Position numbers and translations under genes: made by a program
Part shown: positions 8,129 to 16,465 of the stretch, one piece after another
How positions within the stretch are numbered: position 1 is the stretch's first letter
How the letters are laid out: each line of letters begins with the position of its first letter
Origin: a bacterium
GTDB lineage: Bacteria; Bacillota_I; Bacilli_A; RF39; UBA660
NCBI GenBank assembly: GCA_029012525.1
Contig: JAQXMG010000017.1
Coordinates: forward strand, 1 to 34,805
DNA length: 34,805 nucleotides
Reading direction: 5' to 3'
Notes under the pieces: generated by a model
Database searches by the model: none
Told to the model about the DNA's origin: nothing
Seen by the model: the letters and a program-made list of their open reading frames with translations, nothing else

Positions 8129-9028
8129 ATGTATCAAGATATTATAAAAGAAATATGTGATGAAAAAGATATATCATATAAATTAATTTCAAATAACTAT
8201 CTTATTATGTTACAAAAAGATAATAAAACAAAATTTATCTGGGGTCATAAATTCGATTTAAATAATCATGCAATTGGTCTTGTTTTAGATGATAAATATG
8301 CTATTTATGATATGTTAAAAAATAATGATATACCAGTTATAGAACATAGTATCATTTACAAAAATGGTAGTAAAATAAAATATGCTAAAAATTTAAACAC
8401 TAAAAAATACTATTATGATTTATTTTTAAAATATAACAAAAACATTGTTTTAAAAATTAATAATGGTAGTTGTGGTAATGGAGTATATCATATTAAAAGT
8501 TTTAATAAGTTTATTGCTATTTCAAATAAATTATTTAAAAAACACATATCTCTTAGTGTATCACCTTTTGTAAAAATAGATTGTGAATATCGCATAATTG
8601 TTTTAAAAAAACGAGTTATGTTAATCTATGGTAAAAAACCTCCAGTGGTTATTGGAGATGGTAAAACTTCATTGAAAGATTTATTGTTAGAATTTAATTA
8701 TAATTACTTTAAAAATAAAAAAGTAAAAAACTATGTTCCTAAAAAAGGTGAATTTTATAATTATAGTTTTAAATTTAATTTATCTAAAGGAGCAATAGTA
8801 ACAGAAGTAAAAGATGAAAAAGAAAAATTATTAGAAATAGTAAATGATATTATTAATAAATTAGATATTAATTTTTGTAGTATTGATATAGTAAAAACAG
8901 AAAATACTTTTAAAGTTTTAGAAATTAATAGTGGAGTTATGATAAATAAATATATTAAATTAGTTCCAAATGGTAGAAATATTGCAAAAGAAATATATAA
9001 ATGTGCTATAATGGAGATGTTTAAATAA
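8129..9028 (+). CDS. ATP-grasp ligase, cyanophycin-synthetase/glutathione-synthetase-like
   Basis: ATP-grasp enzymes join a carboxylate to an amine through an acylphosphate. This 299-residue protein has a short N-terminal lobe, the ATP lysine and flexible loop (VLKINNGSCGNGVYHI at about residues 109-124), and the segment EYRIIVLKKRVMLIYGKKPP followed by VVIGDGKTSLKDLL. That combination is characteristic of cyanophycin synthetase and MurT/GshF-like ATP-grasp domains. It also has the Mg-binding end FCSIDIV...VLEINSGVM. Substrate is unknown; the full cyanophycin synthetase Mur-ligase half is absent, so it is a stand-alone domain. A GNAT acetyltransferase follows after 16 bases. It has a good GGGAGG site and lies between ftsH and dusB, where Bacillus carries coaX, hslO and folate genes. 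Confidence 0.75.
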   Translation: MYQDIIKEICDEKDISYKLISNNYLIMLQKDNKTKFIWGHKFDLNNHAIGLVLDDKYAIYDMLKNNDIPVIEHSIIYKNGSKIKYAKNLNTKKYYYDLFLKYNKNIVLKINNGSCGNGVYHIKSFNKFIAISNKLFKKHISLSVSPFVKIDCEYRIIVLKKRVMLIYGKKPPVVIGDGKTSLKDLLLEFNYNYFKNKKVKNYVPKKGEFYNYSFKFNLSKGAIVTEVKDEKEKLLEIVNDIINKLDINFCSIDIVKTENTFKVLEINSGVMINKYIKLVPNGRNIAKEIYKCAIMEMFK

Positions 9029-9044
9029 AATATTTGAGGTTGAT

Positions 9045-9479
9045 ATGGTAGAAGAAATAAAAAAAGATGAAATATATAAACTAAAAAACATATACAAGTT
9101 TGATATATATAAAATATTAAGAGATAGTTTAGGATCTGATATTGCAAATGGTAAAAAGGTTGTTTTAGCATATATAGATAATTATATAGTAAAAGGAGCA
9201 ATTACTTTAAATATAGATGATTCTTCTATTCATTTAAATAATTTAATAGTATTAAGTGAGTATAGAAAAAAAGGTATTGGAACTATTCTTGTTTCTTCTG
9301 CTATAAAATATGGTTATGAGAATAATTTTAGTAGTATAAATTTATCAGTTAGAGAAGATAATGATGCTGCTATAAAAATATATGATAATGAAGAATTTAT
9401 AGTAACTAGTGTAAAGTCTGACAATATAGGAAAATATTTTGAAATGACAAAAGATTTGGACAAGAAAAAAATAAGATAA
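9045..9479 (+). CDS. GNAT-family N-acetyltransferase (RimI-like)
   Basis: This 144-residue protein is a complete GNAT acetyltransferase, transferring an acetyl group from acetyl-CoA to an amine. Motif A, which binds the CoA pyrophosphate, is seen as LIVLSEYRKKGIGTILVSSA at about residues 68-87. Motif B is present as REDNDAAIKIYDNEEFIVT, with the Asn and Tyr usual in RimI-like members. The substrate cannot be told. It lies 16 bases after the ATP-grasp gene with GAGG before the start and is probably co-transcribed, suggesting that the two enzymes act on one small molecule or peptide. No terminator is obvious after it; the next 370 bases hold the putative toxin-antitoxin locus. Confidence 0.85.
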   Translation: MVEEIKKDEIYKLKNIYKFDIYKILRDSLGSDIANGKKVVLAYIDNYIVKGAITLNIDDSSIHLNNLIVLSEYRKKGIGTILVSSAIKYGYENNFSSINLSVREDNDAAIKIYDNEEFIVTSVKSDNIGKYFEMTKDLDKKKIR

Positions 9480-9506
9480 TTAAAATAAAATTAAAAAAAT
9501 ATTTAC

Positions 9507-9534
9507 TTGAATTTTTGTTAATTAATATTATAAT
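9507..9534 (+). promoter_or_regulatory. Promoter of the putative toxin mRNA
   Basis: TTGAAT at 9507-9512, a 16-base spacer and a perfect TATAAT at 9529-9534. The predicted transcript starts near 9541, giving a leader of about 60 bases before the small ORF. Confidence 0.7.
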
Positions 9535-9554
9535 TATGCATATGAAATATCAGT

Positions 9555-9749
9555 TATTGAAGTGTCTACCTCTATTTTTTTACAAAATTGGAGGTGATGT
9601 AATGAAAACAAAAACTTTTATTATAAAGTTCCTAAAACTCATTTGCATCATTTTATTGCTCCTTACTTTATTAGTATTAGTAATAAAAAAATGACACTTA
9701 AGTCAATGACTTAAATGTCTTCAAAAACAATTTTGGTAGACATTCAATA
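9555..9749. repeat. Imperfect inverted repeat flanking the small toxin ORF
   Basis: TATTGAAGTGTCTACC at 9555-9570 is complementary to GGTAGACATTCAATA at 9735-9749 except for one bulged base. In a transcript spanning both, the 5' leader could pair with the 3' region (long-distance interaction). The left arm also contains ACCTC (9568-9572), which can pair with GAGGT of the ribosome binding site (9591-9595). The alternative reading, a MITE with terminal inverted repeats, is considered and disfavoured elsewhere in this report. Confidence 0.6.
9602..9694 (+). CDS. 30-residue hydrophobic peptide, putative type I toxin
   Basis: This small ORF, missed by the track, encodes a peptide starting MKTKTFIIKFLK, continuing as an uninterrupted hydrophobic helix of about 16-18 residues and ending in two lysines. 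A short basic N-terminus, one membrane helix and a basic C-terminus are the hallmarks of small membrane toxins such as Fst, TxpA and BsrG, but I see no specific family match. A very strong ribosome binding site (GGAGGTGAT, 9590-9598) precedes ATG and can be masked by ACCTC in the leader. The ORF has its own promoter. The codons for the last two lysines are also the T-tract of an antisense terminator on the minus strand. A short regulatory peptide or a membrane protein unrelated to toxicity remains possible. Confidence 0.6.
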   Translation: MKTKTFIIKFLKLICIILLLLTLLVLVIKK

Positions 9750-9797
9750 TAGCAAAATTGAATATTCCCTATTTAATATATACAAGAAATCCTTGAT
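9685..9797 (-). ncRNA. Putative antisense antitoxin RNA
   Basis: A minus-strand promoter (9804-9832) predicts a start near 9797. About 110 bases later comes a strong terminator on the same strand: a stem of GACATTTAAGTCA with TGACTTAAGTGTC (12 of 13 pairs, bases 9693-9719) followed by A and seven T. The RNA would be complementary to the 3' part of the toxin transcript, as in the convergent TxpA/RatA and BsrG/SR4 systems. It also contains CAATTTTG, complementary to CAAAATTG next to the toxin ribosome binding site, and an internal ATTCAA/TTGAAT hairpin. No ORF of note lies within it. Expression is predicted, not shown. Confidence 0.6.
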
Positions 9798-9803
9798 GTA
9801 TAC

Positions 9804-9832
9804 ATAATAACATAAAAATAGAAATTTATCAA
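9804..9832 (-). promoter_or_regulatory. Promoter of the antisense RNA
   Basis: Read on the minus strand: TTGATA, a 17-base spacer ending in TGT, then TATTAT. This is a good -35 and an extended -10. It points away from dusB and has no protein-coding gene downstream on that strand. Confidence 0.7.
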
Positions 9833-9857
9833 GGGTTTTATAAATGGAGGTATTAAA

Positions 9858-10841
9858 GTGAGCATAAAAATTGGAAATGTAAAAATAAATGGAAAAACTG
9901 TTATGGCACCTATGGCTGGTATATCAAATAGTGCTTATAGAACAATATGTAAAAGTATGGGTTGCTCATTAATTTATGCAGAAATGGTAAGCGATAAAGC
10001 AATTTATTATAATAATGCTAAAACAATAGATATGTTATATATGACAGATTATGAAAGACCAATAGCTCAACAAATATTTGGTAGTGATGAAAAATCTTTC
10101 GTTGAAGCTGCAAAATATATTGAAAAAGTAATGAAACCAGATATTATTGATATAAATATGGGTTGTCCTGTTCCAAAAATAGCTATAAGATCTCAAGCAG
10201 GAAGTGCTCTTTTAAAAGATCCCCAAAAAATAAAAGAAATAGTATCAAGTGTTGTAAAAAGTGTTAGTTGTCCTGTTACAGTTAAAATAAGAAGTGGTTG
10301 GGATAGCAATAGTATTAATGCAGTAGAAGTTGCCAAAATAGTTGAAGAAGCAGGAGCAAGTGCTATAACAATTCATCCAAGAACAAGGGCACAAGGTTAT
10401 TCAGGAAATGCTGATTGGAATATTATAAAACAAGTAAAAGAAGCAGTAAAAATTCCAGTAATTGGTAATGGTGATATAAAAAGTTGTTTTGATGCTAAAA
10501 AAATGATAGATGAAACAGGATGCGATTTAGTTATGGTAGGAAGAGCATGTCTTGGTAATCCTTGGATATTTAAAGAAATAAATGCCTATTTAGAAGATGG
10601 TACTATAATAGATAAACCAACACCTATAGAAAAAATAGATATGTGTCTAAAACATTTTAATTTATTACTTGAAACGCAAAACAAAAAACAAGCAGTACTT
10701 GAAATTAGAAGTCATATTGCTTGGTATTTAAAAGGAATTGAAGGATCAAAAGAAATAAAAGATAAAATATTTAAAACCAAAGATGAAGAAGAAATAAAAA
10801 ACATTTTATATGATTTTAAAAAATTAATTAGTAAAAATTGA
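9858..10841 (+). CDS. dusB: tRNA-dihydrouridine synthase DusB
   Basis: DusB is an FMN enzyme that reduces specific uridines of tRNA to dihydrouridine. The 327-residue TIM-barrel protein shows APMAGISNSAYR at about residues 17-28, the catalytic-cysteine region INMGCPVPKI at about 99-108, VKIRSGW, ITIHPRTRAQGYSG, VIGNGDI and LVMVGRACLGNPWIF with the phosphate-binding residues. A small helical C-terminal domain follows. It starts with GTG, 6 bases after GGAGG. It precedes lysS as in Bacillus (yacF-lysS). No clear promoter of its own is visible; transcription may come from the upstream toxin promoter or one I missed. Confidence 0.93.
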   Translation: MSIKIGNVKINGKTVMAPMAGISNSAYRTICKSMGCSLIYAEMVSDKAIYYNNAKTIDMLYMTDYERPIAQQIFGSDEKSFVEAAKYIEKVMKPDIIDINMGCPVPKIAIRSQAGSALLKDPQKIKEIVSSVVKSVSCPVTVKIRSGWDSNSINAVEVAKIVEEAGASAITIHPRTRAQGYSGNADWNIIKQVKEAVKIPVIGNGDIKSCFDAKKMIDETGCDLVMVGRACLGNPWIFKEINAYLEDGTIIDKPTPIEKIDMCLKHFNLLLETQNKKQAVLEIRSHIAWYLKGIEGSKEIKDKIFKTKDEEEIKNILYDFKKLISKN

Positions 10842-11017
10842 AAGTGTTTACCAATATAAGTGGGGTTTCCGATTTAATAAAAAATGATATTTACGATGAA
10901 AAAAATTGTTTATAAATATATATTGTAAGTATGAATAGTTAGTAATATGAGCACTAATAAATAAAATTATTAAAAAATATTTTAATAACTTTAATTTAAC
11001 AATATTTTTTAAAAATG

Positions 11018-11047
11018 TTATGACTTTTTAACAATTTGTGTTAAAAT
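11018..11047 (+). promoter_or_regulatory. Putative extended -10 promoter for lysS
   Basis: TGT-TAAAAT at 11039-11047 with a weak -35 (TTATGA at 11018-11023). The 233-base gap between dusB and lysS also holds an A/T-only hairpin at 10967-10988 (TTATTAAAA-AATA-TTTTAATAA). I see no T-box element (no GGTGGNACCGCG-like antiterminator) and no ORF with a ribosome binding site. Confidence 0.5.
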
Positions 11048-11074
11048 ATACCTATAAAAAGGAAGTGTTAATTT

Positions 11075-12559
11075 ATGAGAGAAATTACAGAACAAGAACA
11101 AGTAAGACGTGATAAGTTAAAAGAAATAAAAAATCCTTATCCAGAAAGATATGAAGTAAATTATAGTTTAAAAGAAGCAAGTAAATTAGAAGATGGTACA
11201 ACTGATGTAAAAGTCGCAGGTCGTATTGTTTTAATGAGAAAAATGGGTAAATTATCATTTTTAACTATTCAAGATATTGAAGGTAGAATTCAAGCATGTA
11301 TGAAATTAGATTTGCTTGGTGAAGAAAAATATCAAGAATTTAAACATAATTTTGATCTTGGGGACTTTATTGGTATAAATGGTGAAGTATTTACAACTCA
11401 AACTGGTGAAAAAACAATAAGAGTTCATGATTTTACATTTTTAGGTAAGGCTTTAAAGCCTCTTCCTGAAAAATTTCATGGTTTGGTAGATCAAGAAACT
11501 ATTTATAGAAATAGGTATATTGATTTGATAACAAGTGAAGAATCAAGACGTAAGTTTTTATTTAGGTCAGCATTTATAAGAGAACTTAGGAACTATTTAA
11601 ATAGTATCGGTTATATTGAAATTGAAACACCTATTTTAAATAATAAACCAAGTGGAGCAACAGCAAGACCTTTTGTTACTCATCATAATGCTTTAGATAT
11701 TGATTTGTATTTAAGAATAGCTCCTGAAACATATCTTAAAAGAGCAGTTGTTGGTGGTTTTACTAAAGTATTTGAAATTGCAAGATGCTTTAGAAATGAA
11801 GGAATGGATTCATCTCACTTACAGGATTTTACTATGATCGAAGGATATGGTGCTTATTTAAATTATGAAGATAATATGAAATTATTAAAGGATATGCTTC
11901 AGACAATTATTTATAAAATGTTTGGAACATTAAATGTTATGGTTGGGGATAAAGAAGTAGATTTATCTGGAGATTGGGAAGTTGTTTCATTTAGAGATTT
12001 AATTTTAAGATATTCTGATATTGATATTGATGTTTATAATACTAAAGAAAAATTACTTGATAAAATAAAAGAAGAAAAACTTGAAATTGATAGTGAAACA
12101 CCTCTTGAAGATTTGGGATATGGTAATTTAGTAGATCAATTATATAAGAAAGTTGCAAGATGTCATATCGTAAAACCTATTTATTTAACTAAACATCCAA
12201 TTAGTTTATCACCACTTGCTAGAGCAAATGATGAAAATCCAAATATTACAGATAGATTCCAACTTGTTATAAATGGTGCTGAAATAATTAACGCTTATTC
12301 TGAATTGGTTGATCCAATTGAACAAGAAAAAAGATTGCTTGAGCAAGCTAAGTTAAAAGAAGCTGGAGATGCTGAAGCTATGCCAATGGATTATGATTAT
12401 ATCGATGCTATGAGTTATGGTATGCCACCTATATCAGGTTGGGGTATGGGAATAGACAGAATAGTTCAACTTTTAACAAATAGTGAAAACATTAAAGATT
12501 GTGTTATGTTCCCACTTATGAAACCATTAAATGAGAATAAAACAACAGAAAATGAATAA
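11075..12559 (+). CDS. lysS: Lysyl-tRNA synthetase, class II
   Basis: LysS charges tRNA-Lys. The 494-residue length is normal. An N-terminal OB-fold anticodon-binding domain (VKVAGRIVLMRKMGKLSFLT at about residues 45-64) is followed by the class II core: motif 1 around RNRYIDLI and LNSIGYIEIETPIL, motif 2 FEIARCFRNEGMDSSH and QDFTMIEGY, and motif 3 GWGMGIDRIVQLL near the end. The lysine pocket element GAEIINAYSEL is intact. It follows dusB, the Bacillus order, and is ended by a strong terminator. AAGGAAG lies about 10 bases before ATG. Confidence 0.97.
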   Translation: MREITEQEQVRRDKLKEIKNPYPERYEVNYSLKEASKLEDGTTDVKVAGRIVLMRKMGKLSFLTIQDIEGRIQACMKLDLLGEEKYQEFKHNFDLGDFIGINGEVFTTQTGEKTIRVHDFTFLGKALKPLPEKFHGLVDQETIYRNRYIDLITSEESRRKFLFRSAFIRELRNYLNSIGYIEIETPILNNKPSGATARPFVTHHNALDIDLYLRIAPETYLKRAVVGGFTKVFEIARCFRNEGMDSSHLQDFTMIEGYGAYLNYEDNMKLLKDMLQTIIYKMFGTLNVMVGDKEVDLSGDWEVVSFRDLILRYSDIDIDVYNTKEKLLDKIKEEKLEIDSETPLEDLGYGNLVDQLYKKVARCHIVKPIYLTKHPISLSPLARANDENPNITDRFQLVINGAEIINAYSELVDPIEQEKRLLEQAKLKEAGDAEAMPMDYDYIDAMSYGMPPISGWGMGIDRIVQLLTNSENIKDCVMFPLMKPLNENKTTENE

Positions 12560-12572
12560 AATATAACAAAAG

Positions 12573-12594
12573 AAGTGCAAAAATGCACTTTTTT
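12573..12594 (+). terminator. Rho-independent terminator of lysS
   Basis: Hairpin AAGTGCA-AAAA-TGCACTT followed by TTTT. Confidence 0.9.
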
Positions 12595-12644
12595 CTTTAT
12601 TTTTTATATAAAAAGTGTAATAATTAAATATAGGAGGTAAAAAA

Positions 12645-14054
12645 ATGAAAAAACATGATTTATTTAAAATACTTGGGATAGTAATTTTAGTATATGTTGT
12701 ATTAACATGGATTTTTGATGCATCACATTATTCAGGATTTTTACAAGTAGTAGGTAAAGAAGAAGTTGGTCTAGGTTATCTAATTAATGTGCCAATTCAA
12801 ACACTAGGTTATTTTTCTTATTTATTTGTATTTATCTTAGCAATTGGAGCATTCTATGAACTTTTAAATGCCACTGGATTATACAGAAAAACATTGGATG
12901 CTATTGTTAAAAAGATTAAAAAACATAAACAAATTGCTTTAATAACTATTACTGTATTAATTGCTGTAATTTCATCAGTCACAGGACTTGAAGTTGGAAT
13001 GCTATTTATATTCCCATTTGTTATATCTTTAATAATTTTATTAGGATATGATAAACTAACAGCACTTGCTGCAACTGTTGGAGCAACACTTGTTGGTATG
13101 ATGGGCTCAACTTATTCTTATAATTCATATGGTATTGTAAACAGCATTTTAGGTACAACTTATAATGATGGTATAGTTGTAAAACTAATTTTATTAGTTT
13201 TAGGAATACTACTTTTAGTAGGATTTATGTTACTACATATTAGAAAACAAAAGAATCAAAAAGATGTTAACAAAGAAGCATTAGAACTAGTACCTGAAAA
13301 AGGAGAAACAAGAAAAGGAGTTTGTAAACATATTTGGCCAATTATAACTATTCTTGCTGTTATATTTGTAGTATTAATGGTTGGAACAATTAATTGGGCT
13401 AATGTTTATGAAATTGATTTCTTTGATAAAGCTCTAGAAAAAATTAATGAAACTACAATTTTTGGATATCCATTATTTGATAATTTATTAAGTGGAATAA
13501 CTGCATTTGGTTCTTGGAATGGACCTAGTAAGTTCATTTATTTTACTGGAACAATTCTTATTTTTAGCATTGTAATTGCTATAGTATATAAAATTGGTTT
13601 AAATAAATACTTAGAAACAATAGCAAGTGGTGCTAAAAAGAACTTAAAATCAGCAGTAATTATGGTACTTGCTTATGTAGTATTAGTTATTGTTAGTTCA
13701 TTCCCAGTATTCTTGACAATTACTCAAAAAGTTACTGGTGAAACATTTAATGTTGCAACTACTGGTATAATGAATTTATTCGGTAGTGCCCTTTATGTTG
13801 ATATTTATTACTATCCACAATATGTGTTAGAATATTTTGCATCATTTAAAGATGTTAATCCAAATGTTTTAAGTGTTTTATTTGTAAGTATATATAGTGT
13901 TGCAATGCTTATAGCTCCAACAAGTATATTACTTATTACAACATTACAAAATACAGATACAAAATATGTTGATTGGGTTAAATTTATTTGGAAATTATTC
14001 TTAGCACTATTACTTGTAGTATTTATTGTGTTGTTAGTATATTTCTTAATTTAA
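12645..14054 (+). CDS. DcuC/YfcC-like membrane transporter
   Basis: This 469-residue protein has about ten to twelve membrane helices. A first helix (ILGIVILVYVVLTWIF) is followed by a short extracytoplasmic loop, and the body has two similar halves split by a charged cytoplasmic loop at about residues 198-222. SSVTGLEVGMLFIFPFVISL, followed by LGYDKLTALAATVGATLVG, resembles the YfcC/DcuC branch of the ion-transporter superfamily, whose members carry C4-dicarboxylates, amino acids or citrulline-type substrates. The substrate cannot be assigned. It is flanked by terminators and preceded by TAGGAGG, so it forms a single-gene unit. An NhaC- or ArsB-type ion carrier of the same superfamily is the main alternative. 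Confidence 0.6.
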   Translation: MKKHDLFKILGIVILVYVVLTWIFDASHYSGFLQVVGKEEVGLGYLINVPIQTLGYFSYLFVFILAIGAFYELLNATGLYRKTLDAIVKKIKKHKQIALITITVLIAVISSVTGLEVGMLFIFPFVISLIILLGYDKLTALAATVGATLVGMMGSTYSYNSYGIVNSILGTTYNDGIVVKLILLVLGILLLVGFMLLHIRKQKNQKDVNKEALELVPEKGETRKGVCKHIWPIITILAVIFVVLMVGTINWANVYEIDFFDKALEKINETTIFGYPLFDNLLSGITAFGSWNGPSKFIYFTGTILIFSIVIAIVYKIGLNKYLETIASGAKKNLKSAVIMVLAYVVLVIVSSFPVFLTITQKVTGETFNVATTGIMNLFGSALYVDIYYYPQYVLEYFASFKDVNPNVLSVLFVSIYSVAMLIAPTSILLITTLQNTDTKYVDWVKFIWKLFLALLLVVFIVLLVYFLI

Positions 14055-14057
14055 TAA

Positions 14058-14083
14058 AAAGATGCCTTATGGTGTCTTTTTTT
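14058..14083 (+). terminator. Rho-independent terminator of the transporter gene
   Basis: Hairpin AAAGATGCC-TTAT-GGTGTCTTT (two G-T pairs) followed by T residues. Confidence 0.82.
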
Positions 14084-14164
14084 ATTGCTTTTTGTTTTTT
14101 GCTTTTTGACTAGAAAATAAATTTTTTAATCATTATAAACATAGAATATTAAAGGAGGATATTT

Positions 14165-16465
14165 ATGTTTAAAAAATTTGATGAAGAAGCAAAGAAAGTG
14201 TTAGTAAATATGCGAAGTGAAATGGTTAATTTAAGACATCCTTATATAGGAAGTGAACACTTATTTCTATCAATTCTAAAATGTGGCAATAAAGATATAG
14301 TAGAAAAATTAGAAAAGTTTGGAGTAACATATAAATCATTTAAAACAGAATTAATAAATATTGTTGGTTTAGGAAAAGAAAGCAATGATTTCTATTTATA
14401 TACTCCGCTTTTAAGAAATGTATTACAAGTAGCATCAGATAATGCTATAGATAAAGGAAAAGAATATGTTGATGTTAATGATTTATTACTTGCGCTTCTT
14501 GAAGAAGGAGATGGAATAGCAATAAGAATAATGATGGGAATGAACATAAATGTATCTAAAATGTATGAAGAATTTTTAAATAAAAATGTAAAACCCCATA
14601 AAAAAGGTAAAATGTTAATAGATAGTTTTGGAGTTAATTTGAATGAAAAAGTAAAAAACAATGAAATTGATCCTGTTATAGGTCGTGATAAAGAAATAAA
14701 AAGAATGATAGAGATACTATCAAGAAGATGCAAAAATAACCCTTTATTAATTGGAGAAGCAGGAGTTGGAAAAACTGCAATAGTTGAAGAATTAGCAAGA
14801 ATGATAGAAAATGATGAAGTTTACACTCTAAAAAATAAAAAAATTATTTCAATATCAATGGCTAATTTAGTTGCAGGTACAAAATATCGTGGAGAATTTG
14901 AAGAAAGACTCGGGAAAATTATAAAGGAGTTGGAAAAATGTGATGATGTTATAATATTTATTGATGAAATTCATACTCTTGTTGGAGCAGGAGGAGCAGA
15001 AGGAGCAATTGATGCTTCAAATATTTTAAAACCAGCTCTAGCACGAGGTAAAATAAAATTAATTGGTGCAACAACAATTGATGAATACAAAAAATTTATT
15101 GAAAAAGATAAAGCATTAGAAAGAAGATTTCAAGTTTTAGAAGTAAAAGAACCATCTCTTGATGTTGTATCAAACATTTTAAAAAGATTAACACCGATAT
15201 ATGAAGGTTATCATAAAGTAAAATTAAGTGATGCAATAATAAATTCAATTGTAGAATTATCTGATAAATATATTTATGATCGAAAAATGCCAGATAAAGC
15301 AATCGATGTTTTAGATGAAGTATGTTCTAAAGTATCAATTACAACCAGTAAACATGAAGAACAATTGGAAAACTTAAAGAATAAAATTAAAATAACTAAA
15401 AATTTAAAAAATAATTCAATTATAAATAATAATTTTGCTGATGCAGTATCATATAAACAAGAAGAGAATAAATTGTTTGATGAACTAAATAAATTAGAAT
15501 TAAAATATAGTAATGAAGATTCTTTAAAAGTTGTTACAATAAAAGATGTAAAAGAAGTAATTGAAGAAAAAAGCAAAATTCCTGTATTTGAAAAAGAGAA
15601 TAGTCAAGATCTAAAAAGTTTTAGAACTAAGCTAAATAATATTGTAATAGGGCAAGAAAATGCAGTTAATATACTATACAATACAACTAAAAAAATAAGA
15701 TATGGTTATAAAAAAAATAGTGTTCCTTATTCTTATCTTTTTATAGGAAAAACTGGAGTAGGCAAAACACTTCTTGCTAAAGAATATGCCAAGCTTTGTT
15801 ATGGTATGGATAATTTTATAAGAATAGACATGAGTGAATATAAAGAGCCACATTCTATAAGCAAATTAATAGGAAGCCCTGCAGGATACGTTGGCTATGA
15901 TGATAATAAAAATGTTTTTGAAGAAGTTAGAGATAAACCATATTCTGTTATTCTTTTAGATGAAGTCGAAAAGTCTTGTAAAGAAGTGCTTAACTTGTTT
16001 TTACAAATATTAGATGAAGGAAAAATAAAAGATTCTAAAAAAAATACCATTAGATTTGATAATACGATAATTATTATGACCTCTAATTTGGGAACAAGTA
16101 CTAGTAATATTGGATTTAATTCAAAACAAGAAGAAGCAAATTTTAAAGAACTGCAAAATTTTTTTGGCATAGAGTTTTTAAATAGAATAACAAATATCAT
16201 TTATTTTAATAGTTTAACAGAAAAAGATATCGAAAAAATAGTTAATAAAAAAATCTTAGAATTAAAAAAGAATTATCAACAAAGAGATATTAAGTTTACT
16301 ATTAATAAGAAAATTTTGAGTGAAATAATAACTCTTTGTGAATATGAGAAATATGGAGCTAGACAAATTGATAAAGTAATTAGTGATTATCTAGAAAATG
16401 AAATAATAGATAAATTAATCGAAGGAACAAAAGATATTAAAATAAATAAGTTGGTAAAAATATAG
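14165..16465 (+). CDS. clpC: ATP-dependent Clp protease ATPase subunit ClpC
   Basis: ClpC is a Hsp100 unfoldase that feeds ClpP. The 766-residue protein has an N-domain of two Clp_N repeats ([15 protein letters not shown] and [12 protein letters not shown]). D1 carries Walker [16 protein letters not shown] and Walker [17 protein letters not shown] short coiled-coil middle domain of the ClpC type follows at about residues 390-455. D2 carries Walker [17 protein letters not shown], Walker [12 protein letters not shown] and an IGF loop ([10 protein letters not shown]) that should dock ClpP. It is somewhat shorter than B. subtilis ClpC (810). The usual operon partners ctsR, mcsA and mcsB are missing, and I see no complete CtsR operator upstream, only a lone TTTGACT. 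clpP is encoded at 26.6-27.2 kb. Confidence 0.93.
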   Translation: MFKKFDEEAKKVLVNMRSEMVNLRHPYIGSEHLFLSILKCGNKDIVEKLEKFGVTYKSFKTELINIVGLGKESNDFYLYTPLLRNVLQVASDNAIDKGKEYVDVNDLLLALLEEGDGIAIRIMMGMNINVSKMYEEFLNKNVKPHKKGKMLIDSFGVNLNEKVKNNEIDPVIGRDKEIKRMIEILSRRCKNNPLLIGEAGVGKTAIVEELARMIENDEVYTLKNKKIISISMANLVAGTKYRGEFEERLGKIIKELEKCDDVIIFIDEIHTLVGAGGAEGAIDASNILKPALARGKIKLIGATTIDEYKKFIEKDKALERRFQVLEVKEPSLDVVSNILKRLTPIYEGYHKVKLSDAIINSIVELSDKYIYDRKMPDKAIDVLDEVCSKVSITTSKHEEQLENLKNKIKITKNLKNNSIINNNFADAVSYKQEENKLFDELNKLELKYSNEDSLKVVTIKDVKEVIEEKSKIPVFEKENSQDLKSFRTKLNNIVIGQENAVNILYNTTKKIRYGYKKNSVPYSYLFIGKTGVGKTLLAKEYAKLCYGMDNFIRIDMSEYKEPHSISKLIGSPAGYVGYDDNKNVFEEVRDKPYSVILLDEVEKSCKEVLNLFLQILDEGKIKDSKKNTIRFDNTIIIMTSNLGTSTSNIGFNSKQEEANFKELQNFFGIEFLNRITNIIYFNSLTEKDIEKIVNKKILELKKNYQQRDIKFTINKKILSEIITLCEYEKYGARQIDKVISDYLENEIIDKLIEGTKDIKINKLVKI

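Noticed and set aside
8761-9201. Minus-strand ORF of 146 residues over the ATP-grasp gene
   Set aside because: It is a shadow of the plus-strand coding sequence: Leu/Ile/Phe-rich composition from reversed Lys/Asn codons, no ribosome binding site and no family signal. The same applies to the minus-strand ORFs at 4266, 14392, 15096, 15274, 15895, 18629, 20736, 22199, 22915, 23997 and 32083, and to the plus-strand ORFs at 25992 and 26170.
9555-9749. Inverted repeats around the small ORF read as a MITE or IS end pair
   Set aside because: No target-site duplication is visible. The interval contains matched promoters, a ribosome binding site and a directed antisense terminator that a MITE would not need. 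The repeats are better explained as RNA pairing elements, though a MITE origin is not excluded.
10842-11074. T-box or other riboswitch upstream of lysS, and a 14-codon ORF at 10884-10928
   Set aside because: No T-box antiterminator sequence or specifier-loop structure is seen, and the tiny ORF lacks a ribosome binding site. Only an AT-only hairpin and a plausible promoter remain.
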